From the NCBI GenBank assembly GCA_002340325.1, contig DDLV01000032.1, forward strand, positions 1 through 64,000: a stretch of DNA of 64,000 bases, given 5' to 3'. This document shows, piece by piece, positions 45,652-55,644 of this stretch (position 1 is the first letter of the stretch; every line of letters starts with the position of its first letter). The stretch comes from Glaciecola sp. UBA2563 (lineage in GTDB: Bacteria > Pseudomonadota > Gammaproteobacteria > Enterobacterales > Alteromonadaceae). The notes beneath the pieces were generated by a model. It saw nothing but the letters and a program-made list of their open reading frames with translations, ran no database searches and was not told the DNA's origin. The translations under genes were made by a program, and so were the position numbers.

Positions 45652-45684
45652 TCAATGAGTATTGAAGTGTTCAAAACTCATTGA
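45652..45684 (+). promoter_or_regulatory. Long hairpin upstream of the c-di-GMP gene
   Basis: TCAATGAGT and ACTCATTGA, then TTGAA/TTCAA inside, make a 14-bp stem with one A-A mismatch and a 3-nt loop. CTCTCTTTTT follows on the plus strand, as in a terminator, but no plus-strand gene ends here. It could end an unseen small RNA or be an operator of the divergent gene. Confidence 0.35.
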
Positions 45685-45792
45685 CTCTCTTTTTGATTTA
45701 TTAGTATTTAAAAATTGCCAACAAGTGTTATGGCAAGTGTGGGTGAGTTGTGACTCGTTACAATTTAGGAATACGTTAACTAAAACGTAAGT

Positions 45793-45810
45793 CGCCCCAT
45801 TAATGGGGCG
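45793..45810. terminator. Palindromic terminator of the DUF3379 gene
   Basis: CGCCCCATTAATGGGGCG is a perfect 18-bp palindrome 74 bp after the DUF3379 stop (minus strand). A run with TTTT follows a few bases later on that strand. Confidence 0.55.
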
Positions 45811-45883
45811 GCTAGGTCATTTCGTTTGTACTTATAAACAGCGTGATTACCCTATTTGTGAACACCTGCTTTAAGACTTCGTC

Positions 45884-46645
45884 CTAAGTTTTCCACCTCA
45901 TACTGTTTTCAATCTTGCTTTGAAATGCCTGCATAGGTTCATCTTTGGCGCCAACCAAAAGCAAGTCTGCATTGCTATAGCGCGTTGCTCTGCCTTTAAA
46001 CTGCTCGTCACTGAATTCATTCCAGCTATCCAGCTTATTCTCTTTAGGTAATACGAACAAATTGATGTTTCCTTGTTCTCCCTGAAAGACAACATGCAAA
46101 ACGTTCACTTTGTTATGGCCGCAGAAGAACGAACTAGCATACTGTACGTCGCCAATATCTTGTTCCATCTGCACACCATAATTAACGAGTTGTGCATTTA
46201 CTCGCTCCAGTGAAATTCGCTCGTCTGTAAAACTTACGTTTTGAGCGCCTTGATGAGCATGCTTAAGTGCATACGCACCTGCTCCCATAATGTCACTATC
46301 ATCTTTTTGAAGAATGTTAAGGTTAATACTAAGCCCAATAACAAAAGCAAAACACGCCGCTGCCGCTATTTGCCAATAACTACTATCATTGGCTGCCTTT
46401 GCTTTCTCTGGTTTCTTCGTGTGAAGCTGAGTTACATTGTCCTTTTCAACAACCTGACTCAATAGTTTACTTTCCAAATCCTCAGGCACGTGGATATCCA
46501 TCGCATCTTCGAGCATGGCGTCAAAATCTCGCAATTCATCAACAAACCGTTGTTTAGCGGGATCTTTTGCTATTGCATCTTTTATCTCATCTGATTGAGC
46601 ATTCGGGTCGGCCAAAAGTGCTTGGCGGAACTCTTCATCGTTCAT
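45884..46645 (-). CDS. DUF3379 anti-sigma-like membrane protein
   Basis: A 253-residue protein. The N-terminal region (MNDEEFRQALLADPNAQSDEIKDAIAKDPAKQRFVDELRDFD) is typical of DUF3379. One TM follows (about residues 92-108, FAFVIGLSINLNILQ), then a periplasmic domain (FFCGHNKVNVLHVVFQGEQGNINLFVLP). The family usually sits right after an ECF sigma factor gene and is thought to act as its anti-sigma. Here no sigma gene is upstream. GGGAGG precedes the ATG. Confidence 0.8.
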   Translation of the reverse strand: MNDEEFRQALLADPNAQSDEIKDAIAKDPAKQRFVDELRDFDAMLEDAMDIHVPEDLESKLLSQVVEKDNVTQLHTKKPEKAKAANDSSYWQIAAAACFAFVIGLSINLNILQKDDSDIMGAGAYALKHAHQGAQNVSFTDERISLERVNAQLVNYGVQMEQDIGDVQYASSFFCGHNKVNVLHVVFQGEQGNINLFVLPKENKLDSWNEFSDEQFKGRATRYSNADLLLVGAKDEPMQAFQSKIENSMRWKT

Positions 46646-47006
46646 TAGCTAGACCTCCCATAGTTAACGTTATCACTTTACTACCTCTGTACATATTACC
46701 CATGCAGCGAGTCAGTCATTTCGACGTCACTGCTTGTTCTCTTAACCGTTTGCGTCCGACTATTAATCCTATTACGACGCACCATATCAATAAGACCCAA
46801 GAACTTAAAACTTTCTTTCAAATATTTTTATTTTTTTCTGTTGTCGACAGAATTAACAGTCTTTCATATAAGATTTAAGCAACTGAATGTAAATCAATAA
46901 ATCTAAAAGTGTCATAAATATTTCATTGTTCCATCATTTCCACGCTATTTGTTCATTTTATGCTTGTCGATTCAGTTATTTACTGAAACACACTAGGAAC
47001 ATAAAA
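46646..47006. other. Intergenic region upstream of the 47-kb TonB receptor
   Basis: A 361-bp gap with a candidate Pho box (below). It lacks the expected ECF sigma factor gene and shows no other gene. Confidence 0.6.
46909..46926 (+). promoter_or_regulatory. Candidate Pho box before TonB receptor
   Basis: GTGTCAT-AAAT-ATTTCAT resembles the PhoB consensus (two CTGTCAT repeats separated by 4 bp), with 6/7 and 5/7 matches. It lies 81 bp before the ATG. Confidence 0.4.
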
Positions 47007-49595
47007 ATGCGAATCAAATCTTCAGTCGCGGTCGCTGTTGCGCTCGCGTTATCTTCTTCATTTTCTTTTGCTCAAACGCAAAACAACCAGCCAAAAAATG
47101 CCGATGAGCCAATTGACGAAGTCGTTACTATCGGCCAAAGAGCGATGTTGGCAAATGCGATAGAGCAGCAGCGCAGCGCCGACGTCATTAAAAATGTTAT
47201 CACTAGCGATGCAATTGGTAATTTACCAGACCAAAACGTTGCAGAAGCTGTTCGTCGTCTAGCGGGTATTAATGTACTAAATGACCAGGGTGAAGGCCGT
47301 TTTATTTCAGTGCGTGGTCTTGATCCGTCTTTAAATTCAGCATCGGTTAACGGTACTCGGCTACCGGCGCCTGAATCGGATACACGCTCGGTTGCATTAG
47401 ATGTTATTCCATCTGAACTTATCGGCTCGATAGAAGTGATTAAATCGCTTACACCCGATATGGATGCTGACACCTTAGGCGCGACGATCCGCATAAATAC
47501 CAAAAAAGCATTCGACAAAGACAATGAGTTTATTAAAGCCTCTGCGAACGTTAGTCATAGCGACCTCAGCGGTGAGACGACGCCCGCATTCAGCGTCGAT
47601 TTTTCCCAAGTGTTAAGTGACAGCTTTGGAATTGCAGGCGGGATCTCATACAGCGAAAGAGACTTTTCTACTGATAACTTGGAAATGGACGGTTGGAGTG
47701 AAACCGACGACGGATTAGTTTATGCCGAGGATGTCGAGTATCGGGACTATGATGTTCTCCGAGAGAGAACAGGATTAACCTTAGCAGCAGATTTTAAAGT
47801 ATCTGATTCCACCAACCTATATGCACGTACCCTCTACAGCCAATTTGATGACACCGAAGAGCGTCGCCGGTTAGTCTTTGCGCTTGATGAGCCTTCATCC
47901 GGGACGGCAACCACTGCAACATTTTTATCTGATGATGGCGAGATAGAAGTTGAGCGCGAATTAAAGGACCGATTTGAATCACAAGAAATTCAAACCTTTG
48001 AATTTGGCGGTGAAACAACACTCGAAAGCTGGGATTTTGACTATAAAATTAGTTATTCCAAAGCAGAGGAAGAGGAAACAGACACCGAAGACCCCACACT
48101 CTTTGTCGCGGGTTTTGAAGATCCGGGACAACTCGGTGTTTCCTTCGATTATTCAAATCTTGAATTTAGTCCTTATGAAATCATTCAAGGTGCGCCTGAA
48201 TTCTTTGATGCAGCAACTTATGAATTCGACCAGCTAGACGTAGTGCAGGGGCAGGCCGAGGACGAAGAAACAGCATTTGAATTCAATGCGGCGAATACCT
48301 TTTTATTTGCAGGAGGTGAGTTTACGTTTAAGACTGGACTTAAACTACGCCAGCGCGAAAAATCCTTTGATGTATTCCTTCAGGTCTTCGATGGGTTCGA
48401 TGGCGACTATACATTAGCAGATGTCGAAGGAAACCAAAGCTACGGGTTGTTTAACATTAATCCAATGCCTGATCTGGGAGCCGTTCGCAACTTCAATAAT
48501 CAAAACCGAGGCGCATTCGAACTTAACCAATTTGATACGGACGTAGAGTCAGCGTTAGAAGATTTCACGGTAGAAGAGGATATTTTTGCCGCCTATATTA
48601 TGGGTGAATACAGCAAAGATAAACTCACAGTGATAGGTGGCTTCAGACTTGAACAAACTGACAACAATGTTACTGCCAATTTGGTCGAAATAGTCGAAGA
48701 GGGCGGTACACGAGATGGCGTTTTGCTTGATGAAGACTCTGTTTTTGTAACACCTACGTCGTTTGAACGAGATTATTCAAAAGTCCTTCCAAGCGTCAAT
48801 GTCCGCTATGATTTAGAAGAGGATGTCGTCTTGAGAGGCGCTGTTTATTCTAGTTTAGTAAGACCAAACATGTCTCAACTCGCGCCTAGATTTGCGGTGG
48901 AGGAATCAGGTGATGGTGAGCGCGAGGGAGAATTTGGTAACCCAGATTTAGAGCCATTTGAAGCAATTAATGTTGACCTTAGTGCTGAATACTATTTCGC
49001 CAGAGGTTCAGTTGTTCAAGGTGGTTTCTTCTACAAGGATATCGATAACTTTATTGTAAACGTTGAGTTTGAATCCGACGATCCGCCTTTTAACGGCGTA
49101 TACAATGGCGTTGCCTTTGATGAAGCTGTTATCCCGCAAAATGGTGATAATGCTACTGTGATGGGGCTTGAGCTTGCCTACAGTCAAGTGTTTAACAACG
49201 GATTTTTGGTGAGTGTGAATTACACCTATACCGATACCGAAGGCACAATTGATGGCCGAGACATTCCGCTTCCGTCAGCATCTGAAAATACCTACAATTT
49301 GATAGTTGGCTACGAAACTGACCGGTTTAGCACGCGAGTATCCCTGGCATATCGCGATGAGTATTTGGATGAGTTAGGTGGCGACGAAGAATCGGACCGT
49401 TGGGTCAAAGATCATATGCAGTTGGACATTACAGCAAGCTATGACATTACCGATAACGTTCAGTTATTTGCGAAACTGGTAAACTTAAATGACGAGCCGT
49501 TTCTCGCATTCCAGCGTGGTCCGAGTGCTGATAGGTTACTGCAATACGAGGAGTATTCATGGACAGGTAAATTTGGCGTTAAGGCCACATTCTGA
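47007..49595 (+). CDS. TonB-dependent receptor (TIGR01782-like)
   Basis: About 862 residues from ATG 47007, which has AGGAA upstream and starts a clear signal peptide (MRIKSSVAVAVALALSSSFSFAQ); the frame opens earlier at 46926. Plug sequences include LPDQNVAEAVRRLAGINVLNDQGEGRFISVRGLDPSLNSASVNGTRLPAPE, then DALGATIRINTKKAF, typical of the TonB-Xanth-Caul group that imports carbohydrates or organophosphates. It ends in FGVKATF. A Pho-box-like site upstream and nearby PhoD phosphatases suggest organophosphate scavenging (inference). Confidence 0.9.
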   Translation: MRIKSSVAVAVALALSSSFSFAQTQNNQPKNADEPIDEVVTIGQRAMLANAIEQQRSADVIKNVITSDAIGNLPDQNVAEAVRRLAGINVLNDQGEGRFISVRGLDPSLNSASVNGTRLPAPESDTRSVALDVIPSELIGSIEVIKSLTPDMDADTLGATIRINTKKAFDKDNEFIKASANVSHSDLSGETTPAFSVDFSQVLSDSFGIAGGISYSERDFSTDNLEMDGWSETDDGLVYAEDVEYRDYDVLRERTGLTLAADFKVSDSTNLYARTLYSQFDDTEERRRLVFALDEPSSGTATTATFLSDDGEIEVERELKDRFESQEIQTFEFGGETTLESWDFDYKISYSKAEEEETDTEDPTLFVAGFEDPGQLGVSFDYSNLEFSPYEIIQGAPEFFDAATYEFDQLDVVQGQAEDEETAFEFNAANTFLFAGGEFTFKTGLKLRQREKSFDVFLQVFDGFDGDYTLADVEGNQSYGLFNINPMPDLGAVRNFNNQNRGAFELNQFDTDVESALEDFTVEEDIFAAYIMGEYSKDKLTVIGGFRLEQTDNNVTANLVEIVEEGGTRDGVLLDEDSVFVTPTSFERDYSKVLPSVNVRYDLEEDVVLRGAVYSSLVRPNMSQLAPRFAVEESGDGEREGEFGNPDLEPFEAINVDLSAEYYFARGSVVQGGFFYKDIDNFIVNVEFESDDPPFNGVYNGVAFDEAVIPQNGDNATVMGLELAYSQVFNNGFLVSVNYTYTDTEGTIDGRDIPLPSASENTYNLIVGYETDRFSTRVSLAYRDEYLDELGGDEESDRWVKDHMQLDITASYDITDNVQLFAKLVNLNDEPFLAFQRGPSADRLLQYEEYSWTGKFGVKATF

Positions 49596-49783
49596 TCATG
49601 AGAAATTTTCTTTAATCATGTACGTTCGGGGCAACAGCGTTAGCCGTTGCCTTCGGACTCATTGGTTGCGCTCTTAATGATTTCACTGTGACCCATGAAA
49701 GGGAGTTCATCGTTTATTCAGATGCTGAAGACTTTTCTAAACTGTTTCCTTTTTGCAGTATGGGCAGCCCAACATCTTTGGAT

Positions 49784-51481
49784 TTAGAAAAACTCCACTT
49801 CTGGATTGTTGGACGCTGAAACGCTTTTATTTTCTTGTTTGGCATTTGATGATCCCTCAATCGTGAACTTACTCGCTACGGCTTTGATATCTGCAATAAC
49901 GGTTTGCACCATAGACGTATTTTCCGCCATTTGCGTATTGGCTTTCTTTGTCTCTGTAGAAGCCATAACCGCTTCGTCAGCCTCGTTCCTAACTTGAACC
50001 GCAGACCTCATTTGCTTTGTCGCGTTATCTGTCATGCCTTTTTGCTGCATCACCAAATCATCTAACACCTTATTAATCGAATACATAAAGGTGATCATCG
50101 TAGAAAACTCCGATGTGGTTTTTTCCGTCAGCGATAAACTAGAGTGAATGCTTTGGTAGGCCGAGTCAGTGTTAGCAGTCAAGCGAGCAATAGTATCGCT
50201 GATACTTGCTGCTGAAGACTGCGTTTTTTGCGCAAGTTTGCGTACCTCGTCAGCAACAACGGCAAATCCTCGTCCAGACTCTCCGGCTCGTGCTGCTTCA
50301 ATTGCTGCATTCAATGCAAGCAAGTTGGTTTGCTCTGCTATTTGTTGGATGGATGAAAGCATATTGCTTATCGACCCCGTCTCATCTTTCAACTGTGACA
50401 TTTCAGACAAACTGCTTTGCATTGCGGTGTTCATCTCGTCAATAAGCGTTTGTTTCTGTGAAAACCCTAAGATATTGTCCTGCATTGCAGTAGCACGTTG
50501 GTTGATAAATGATTCAGTCTCTTGGCTTGTGTCGGCTAGGTCTTGCGCCTCTTGTTTCGCAGAGTTAATAAACTGTTGAAGCGATATGGATTTATCGTAG
50601 GTGTCATTAATGCCAGAACCAATGTTATTTAACATTTCAAAGGTTTGATTTATGAATATGCTAAGTTGATCCATGTTGACCAGTATCTCATTTACAAGCT
50701 TACCAAGGTCGGTACGAATGGCGTTTACATTTCGCATTAACTCTCCAATTTCATCTCGACGTTCAGAGTTTATTCCATAACTAAAATCGCCAGCCGCAAG
50801 GCGTTTAGACAAGCCTGATATTTCACGAATTGGCACAATAATGCGACGTTCAAACATGACGACTAAAAATAGAAATATCATCACTACTGAAGTGGCAGCC
50901 GTAATCAAAATGATAACGTTATTCCTGACCTTTGCTGCACGTAGCTCGCTGGTAATCTGACTAACGTTTTTGTTCACCAATTCGGTGGCATACAACAAGA
51001 TTTTTGTTGGCTCTCTATCAATGCCTCTGACGGACTTGTCAGCGGCAATATGGTCAAAGCCTGAACTCATGAAAATATCAAATCCGACTTTATATGCCGC
51101 CATCATTGGTGGATAGCCTTCAGCGAATGAATCTAGCGCTTCAATTACAGCAGCATCATCAGATTTTGCTTTTAGCCTCGCGATTTCCGCTGGTATTTCG
51201 GACTCTGCAGACAAAAAACGCTGCCAATACTTGTCTCGGTCTGCTTGGTCATGTCCGCGAAGCAAAACATTTTTCCATTCCTGCACTTGAGTTTTGAACA
51301 TGACATTCAACTCTGCAACTTCTTCTAGTGTCACAAAGTCATTATCTATCAGGTTCTGGTAGTCCTCGATGGTATTATTTGTCGTAACTAAGCCGCTCGT
51401 GAAAACGCCGACTACGATAATTAGTCCAGCGCCGACTATCGTTAAAATCTGATAACGAATACTCTTGGAAAGTAGATTCAT
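49784..51481 (-). CDS. Methyl-accepting chemotaxis protein (4HB-type)
   Basis: About 565 residues. N-terminal TM (residues 10-32), then a four-helix-bundle-like periplasmic domain and a second TM (about 192-214). HAMP (RRIIVPIREISGLSKRLAAGDF) and the conserved signalling hairpin IQQIAEQTNLLALNAAIEAARAGESGRGFAVVADEVRKLAQK follow. The start MNLLSKSIRYQILTIVGAGLI is preferred over the frame's earlier opening. Ligand unknown. Confidence 0.92.
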   Translation of the reverse strand: MNLLSKSIRYQILTIVGAGLIIVVGVFTSGLVTTNNTIEDYQNLIDNDFVTLEEVAELNVMFKTQVQEWKNVLLRGHDQADRDKYWQRFLSAESEIPAEIARLKAKSDDAAVIEALDSFAEGYPPMMAAYKVGFDIFMSSGFDHIAADKSVRGIDREPTKILLYATELVNKNVSQITSELRAAKVRNNVIILITAATSVVMIFLFLVVMFERRIIVPIREISGLSKRLAAGDFSYGINSERRDEIGELMRNVNAIRTDLGKLVNEILVNMDQLSIFINQTFEMLNNIGSGINDTYDKSISLQQFINSAKQEAQDLADTSQETESFINQRATAMQDNILGFSQKQTLIDEMNTAMQSSLSEMSQLKDETGSISNMLSSIQQIAEQTNLLALNAAIEAARAGESGRGFAVVADEVRKLAQKTQSSAASISDTIARLTANTDSAYQSIHSSLSLTEKTTSEFSTMITFMYSINKVLDDLVMQQKGMTDNATKQMRSAVQVRNEADEAVMASTETKKANTQMAENTSMVQTVIADIKAVASKFTIEGSSNAKQENKSVSASNNPEVEFF

Positions 51482-51692
51482 ATTTAGGCTTTTATTGTCT
51501 AAATAGCATATCGAGAGTATCGGCAAATTCTAGTCAGCTTTAACCGAAGATAAAAATTTTAAGCAAATTATTTGTTCCGTCGACTAACGAAAGATGAGGT
51601 GTTGATTGAAAACCAATGTGCTTATACAAGCACTATTAATTTAGAGGCAGCAGAAATAATTGAAAATCTAGGAGGGAATGTCTGCAGTATCC

Positions 51693-53441
51693 CTATTTGG
51701 CGTCTAGCATGACTGAGTGAAACTTATTAAAGCCAGAGCCACCCATACTTCCAGCATCATACATGATGCCAAACTTAGCCGAACCTCTTTGATTCAATAA
51801 AATATTGCCTCTTACCCAGGCACCATCAATATCTGAAACAAGTTTTTCTGTGGTCGGTTTATCTTCAAAATCAACATCGACAGAGGCGAGATACAAATCC
51901 CGATTGGTTTCATCGATGAACGGAACATAGAGGCGATCTTCAAAAACAACTAAATCTGCACCCGCCTGATCTGAATCAACAGCGTTCGTTACAATTTTCT
52001 TATCTGTCATCTGAATGGCTTTCGACCAATTCATATCGAAAGCTCGCGTTTTACAAAATAGTAAGCCACCGGATTGTCTGTAACACAATACCGTCTTTTC
52101 TGATGTATCAGAAAAAGCCAATGGCAAAATGGCCATCGATTCGTCGCTCTCCACTCCTAAATCAGATGCGAACGCTTCAGCGGAACTTAATAAGTTGTCA
52201 CCAGATAATGTTCTTGCCCATCCGAGACCATTAGAAGTTTTGTACGCTATTGTGGTATCGCCGTTGGAATGCGCAAGTAACAAAGGGTTAGTCAGTCTCA
52301 AATCTTTATGATCATTGATTCTTAGAGGTTTGCCCCAATTCCCTTGCGTATCTCTGATGTTGTAATGAATTCCCGAACCAACAGCATACATTGCTATAAT
52401 TGAGCCATCAGGACGAACTACAATGTCGGCTGTTTGTACATCTGGTTTCGCTATTTCTTCAATCACGACATCAGTTACTATCCATCCTTCTTTTACTTTT
52501 TCATTGTCAGAAGTGGCAAACGCATGATAGTAGGTAAAATCTGATGTTTGGTGAATGATATGGATAACTCCGTCCGATGACATTGCGCTACTGACACCTT
52601 CAAGATCATCAGCTTTAGGCCGGTTCTTACCATCAATTTCTGACCATGTGGTTCCACTATCATCTGATTTAATCATCATAAATATATTGCCTGTTTCAGT
52701 TGGCTCCATGATGAAATAGAGTTCCCCTTTGGCGTTTTCATAAGGTCCAATTCGCCCGGGTGTTTCGACGAACGTACCTCCCACATGTTTTTCGGGCACT
52801 GATACGCTAAAACTTGGTTGCTTGCCAGTTAAAGGATGACCTTGTTGGTCAACTACTCGAAGAGAAAACGAATCGCCATCATTTATCTGAACAGGGCCAT
52901 CTGCCCAGTGACGAACAACAAGTGTCCATTCAAATTCTGCCGAGGTTCCAGACTTTTGAGAAGGCTCCCAAACTGGTGTGGTTGGAGCAAGACAAATCGA
53001 TGCACCAAGATCACTGGGCAATGCAGAGACTTCAAGCAAGTCGTCAGCTTCTTCTCCAAAAAAAGTAGAGTGACAACCAATAATACTTAGCTGTGGACTG
53101 GCAGCTGAGGGATAAGGAAAGTGTTGTGCTTGAACAAATTGCCAGTCTTGATCATTGTATTGATATTGCAGGGAATATTGTTTGAATGAGGATTCATTGG
53201 ATTCAACCTCAAACCTCACGCGAAACGGTTTATCAACCTTTTGTGATGGCGATTCATTAATTTGACCTCCCCAACCCATATTTTCATCGATATCAATACC
53301 TAAGTCCGTTCGAAAACGGTATGCGGTGACTCTATCTTTTTCCGCCGATGAGACAGTGGCTTCAGTTGTATAAATTGATGAACAACCACTTGAAACAATA
53401 AATGTGAAAAATAGTAATGAGGCTGGTACTTTGAGCAACAT
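51693..53441 (-). CDS. BNR-repeat-like lipoprotein
   Basis: A 582-residue exported lipoprotein: signal and lipobox VSSGC (residues 16-20) anchors it in the membrane. The body is largely beta-strand. It contains Asp-box-like segments (for example SDDSGTTWSEIDG) typical of BNR/sialidase-type beta-propellers, preceded by an Ig-like domain. No sialidase catalytic arginine triad or Tyr-Glu pair is recognisable, so enzyme activity is not claimed. A Pho-box-like site lies upstream on its strand. Confidence 0.65.
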   Translation of the reverse strand: MLLKVPASLLFFTFIVSSGCSSIYTTEATVSSAEKDRVTAYRFRTDLGIDIDENMGWGGQINESPSQKVDKPFRVRFEVESNESSFKQYSLQYQYNDQDWQFVQAQHFPYPSAASPQLSIIGCHSTFFGEEADDLLEVSALPSDLGASICLAPTTPVWEPSQKSGTSAEFEWTLVVRHWADGPVQINDGDSFSLRVVDQQGHPLTGKQPSFSVSVPEKHVGGTFVETPGRIGPYENAKGELYFIMEPTETGNIFMMIKSDDSGTTWSEIDGKNRPKADDLEGVSSAMSSDGVIHIIHQTSDFTYYHAFATSDNEKVKEGWIVTDVVIEEIAKPDVQTADIVVRPDGSIIAMYAVGSGIHYNIRDTQGNWGKPLRINDHKDLRLTNPLLLAHSNGDTTIAYKTSNGLGWARTLSGDNLLSSAEAFASDLGVESDESMAILPLAFSDTSEKTVLCYRQSGGLLFCKTRAFDMNWSKAIQMTDKKIVTNAVDSDQAGADLVVFEDRLYVPFIDETNRDLYLASVDVDFEDKPTTEKLVSDIDGAWVRGNILLNQRGSAKFGIMYDAGSMGGSGFNKFHSVMLDAK

Positions 53442-53512
53442 ATTGAAAGTCTTCCAAAACTTCTGCGTTTAACAATCCGTTGTTTTTATATCAGAAAGTG
53501 TATCGATGTATT

Positions 53513-53530
53513 GATAAGGTTTTGTGACAG
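53513..53530 (-). promoter_or_regulatory. Candidate Pho box before the lipoprotein gene
   Basis: On the minus strand CTGTCAC-AAAA-CCTTATC: the first repeat matches the PhoB consensus well, the second is weak (4/7). Confidence 0.3.
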
Positions 53531-53656
53531 TGTTTGTTTTAAAGCTTTACGATTTTTGGTTTGTCTCCAAGATGTCATCTTTACTAAACGTATCGTTCAT
53601 AGTGATGTAACACAGTTAAAATACATTTTGGCATCTCATCTTTCTAATGGAATAGA

Positions 53657-55366
53657 GTGAAACAAATGCCATTGTCTGACATCAATCGCAGGAACTTTAT
53701 TAAAAGCGGTGTCGCATTAACTATCAGTACTGGCGCTGTTGGCAACGGTTTGTGGTTTCAAAGTCTTTTGGCATCCGTAAACAATGACGAGATAGTGTCT
53801 GTTTTTACCCACGGTGTCGCGAGCGGCGAGCCACAACAACATAGTGTTCTTCTTTGGACGCGCGTCAATCCTCAAAATGTCAATGAAACTAACAAAGTGC
53901 ATTGGGAAATTTCTACCGAACCACTTTTTAAATCAGTAATAAAAAGTGGTTATGCTGAAGCTACAAGAGAAAGAGATTATACGCTGAAGGTGGTTGTAGA
54001 TGACTTGTCACCAGGAACAACGTATTTTTATCGATTCCTCTGTCGTAATCAGTATTCTGAGATGGGTCGGACGAAAACGTTACCAGCCGGAAAGCTAGCG
54101 TCAGTAACCCTCGCCGTCGCGTCCTGCTCAAACTATGCATTCGGATTTTTTAATGCGTATAAGGACATCGCTCTGGATGACACGATTGATTACGTCTTAC
54201 ATCTTGGCGATTATATTTATGAATATGGTCAAGATGGTTGGGGTAGTGACGTAGCGAAGAGTCTCGGTAGACAGCACAACCCTACTCATGAAACCGTCAG
54301 TTTACAAGACTACCGATTAAGACACGCTCAATACAAACGCGATAAAGCTTCGCGTATCATGCATGCGGCTCATCCGATTATTCCGACGTGGGATGACCAT
54401 GAAAGTACCAATAATCCATATATGCAAGGCGCACAAAATCACCAAGAAGAAACAGAAGGTGCCTGGCTGACGAGAAGAGATGCGTCGTTAAAAGCGTATT
54501 TTGAATGGATGCCGGTTTACGATCCTAAACATAACGAAAATCCTGGTGCTATGTGGCGACGCTTTGATTTTGGCGATCTTGCAACCATGGTAACCTTGGA
54601 AACACGTCACACGGGCCGCAGTAAACAAATTAATTATCAAGAGCATCTAACAACACTTGATTCACCCAAATCTCTGAAGTCGTTCAAAGACAAAGTGCTC
54701 AACGACCCAACCCGCAACATGTTGTCGCCCAAACTCGAAGCTTATTACATCGAGTCTTTCTCTGCATCGCTCAAAAATAACAGACCTTGGAGGCTGGTGG
54801 CTAATCAAATTCCAATGGCGCGAACGCATGTACCAAAGACAGATGACTTTATTGGGGTGCCGAACGAGGAGGCCAATGATCCTCTAATTGAAGAGCGCAA
54901 AGCACTAAGCATACTGTCAAAATTAAACCTCCCCATTTACACGGATACATGGGACGGTTATCCGCAAGCAAGAGAACGTTTTTATAAAATGAACACTGAC
55001 TTGGGTATCCATGATCTTCTTGTTCTTACCGGAGATAGCCATAGTTTTTGGACGAATAAACTATTCAATGAACACGATGTTTCGATGGGTATAGAAATAG
55101 GCACTTGTGGCATTAGTTCTCCAGGTGATTTTTTATCGTTTGGCCATGATATCGCAGAGGAAATGGATAAACGGTTGGCAGAGCATAACCGGGAAGTAGT
55201 GTGGACCAATGGACGAGAAAACGGCTATGTGAAGTTGACGCTTGAAAAAGAAAAGTCAGTCGCTGAATATAAAACTGTCTCAACCGTGATATCCGAAAAT
55301 TATCAATCCGCAACCCTTAAAAAAGTAGTGATAAAAAAAGAAAATGGAAATTTATTAATTTCATGA
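53657..55366 (+). CDS. phoD: PhoD-family alkaline phosphatase (Tat-exported)
   Basis: A 569-residue phosphatase. It has a Tat signal (NRRNFIKSG), an N-terminal PhoD domain (VFTHGVASGEPQQHSVLLWTRVNP) and the catalytic metallophosphatase domain. Expected metal and phosphate-binding motifs are SCSNYAFGFF, HLGDYIYEYG, WDDHES and TGDSHSFW. PhoD enzymes are Ca2+/Fe3+ diesterases or phosphatases exported folded. It supplies phosphate or cleaves organophosphates. Frame opens with GTG 53657; ATG 53666 is an equally possible start. Confidence 0.92.
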   Translation: MKQMPLSDINRRNFIKSGVALTISTGAVGNGLWFQSLLASVNNDEIVSVFTHGVASGEPQQHSVLLWTRVNPQNVNETNKVHWEISTEPLFKSVIKSGYAEATRERDYTLKVVVDDLSPGTTYFYRFLCRNQYSEMGRTKTLPAGKLASVTLAVASCSNYAFGFFNAYKDIALDDTIDYVLHLGDYIYEYGQDGWGSDVAKSLGRQHNPTHETVSLQDYRLRHAQYKRDKASRIMHAAHPIIPTWDDHESTNNPYMQGAQNHQEETEGAWLTRRDASLKAYFEWMPVYDPKHNENPGAMWRRFDFGDLATMVTLETRHTGRSKQINYQEHLTTLDSPKSLKSFKDKVLNDPTRNMLSPKLEAYYIESFSASLKNNRPWRLVANQIPMARTHVPKTDDFIGVPNEEANDPLIEERKALSILSKLNLPIYTDTWDGYPQARERFYKMNTDLGIHDLLVLTGDSHSFWTNKLFNEHDVSMGIEIGTCGISSPGDFLSFGHDIAEEMDKRLAEHNREVVWTNGRENGYVKLTLEKEKSVAEYKTVSTVISENYQSATLKKVVIKKENGNLLIS

Positions 55367-55556
55367 CATCCGATTAATAACAAGAGAATTAATCCTGCAT
55401 GTACTGCTGTCAAAGATGCAGTTAGGTGAAGCCGCCAATTGAATTTACACTCCTAAACCTTAATAACAAAAAATTAAAACTCTATTAAAAACAACGTAAT
55501 ACCTTAATTTGTTTGAAACATTTCTTTCATTTTTCCTAAATAAATATTTTTCCAAT

Positions 55557-55574
55557 TCTTCATAAATGTATCAC
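55557..55574 (+). promoter_or_regulatory. Candidate Pho box before TonB receptor
   Basis: TCTTCAT-AAAT-GTATCAC: 4/7 and 5/7 matches to CTGTCAT repeats with correct 4-bp spacing. A further CTTTCAT at 55524-55530 is close by. Weak individually. Confidence 0.3.
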
Positions 55575-55644
55575 TAGCCATTGATGCAAAAGAATTAAAT
55601 TTCTCTTTGGGAACAAAGACTTTTACATAATTGGGAACATATTC

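Larger units (their letters stand above)
45518..45883. other. Intergenic region between the c-di-GMP protein and DUF3379 genes
   Basis: A 366-bp gap holding the two inverted repeats listed below. I see no gene in it. Confidence 0.6.

Noticed and set aside
49630..49651. GGCAAC/GTTGCC hairpin between TonB receptor and chemoreceptor genes
   Set aside because: Only a 6-bp stem with a long loop and no T tract; not called as terminator.
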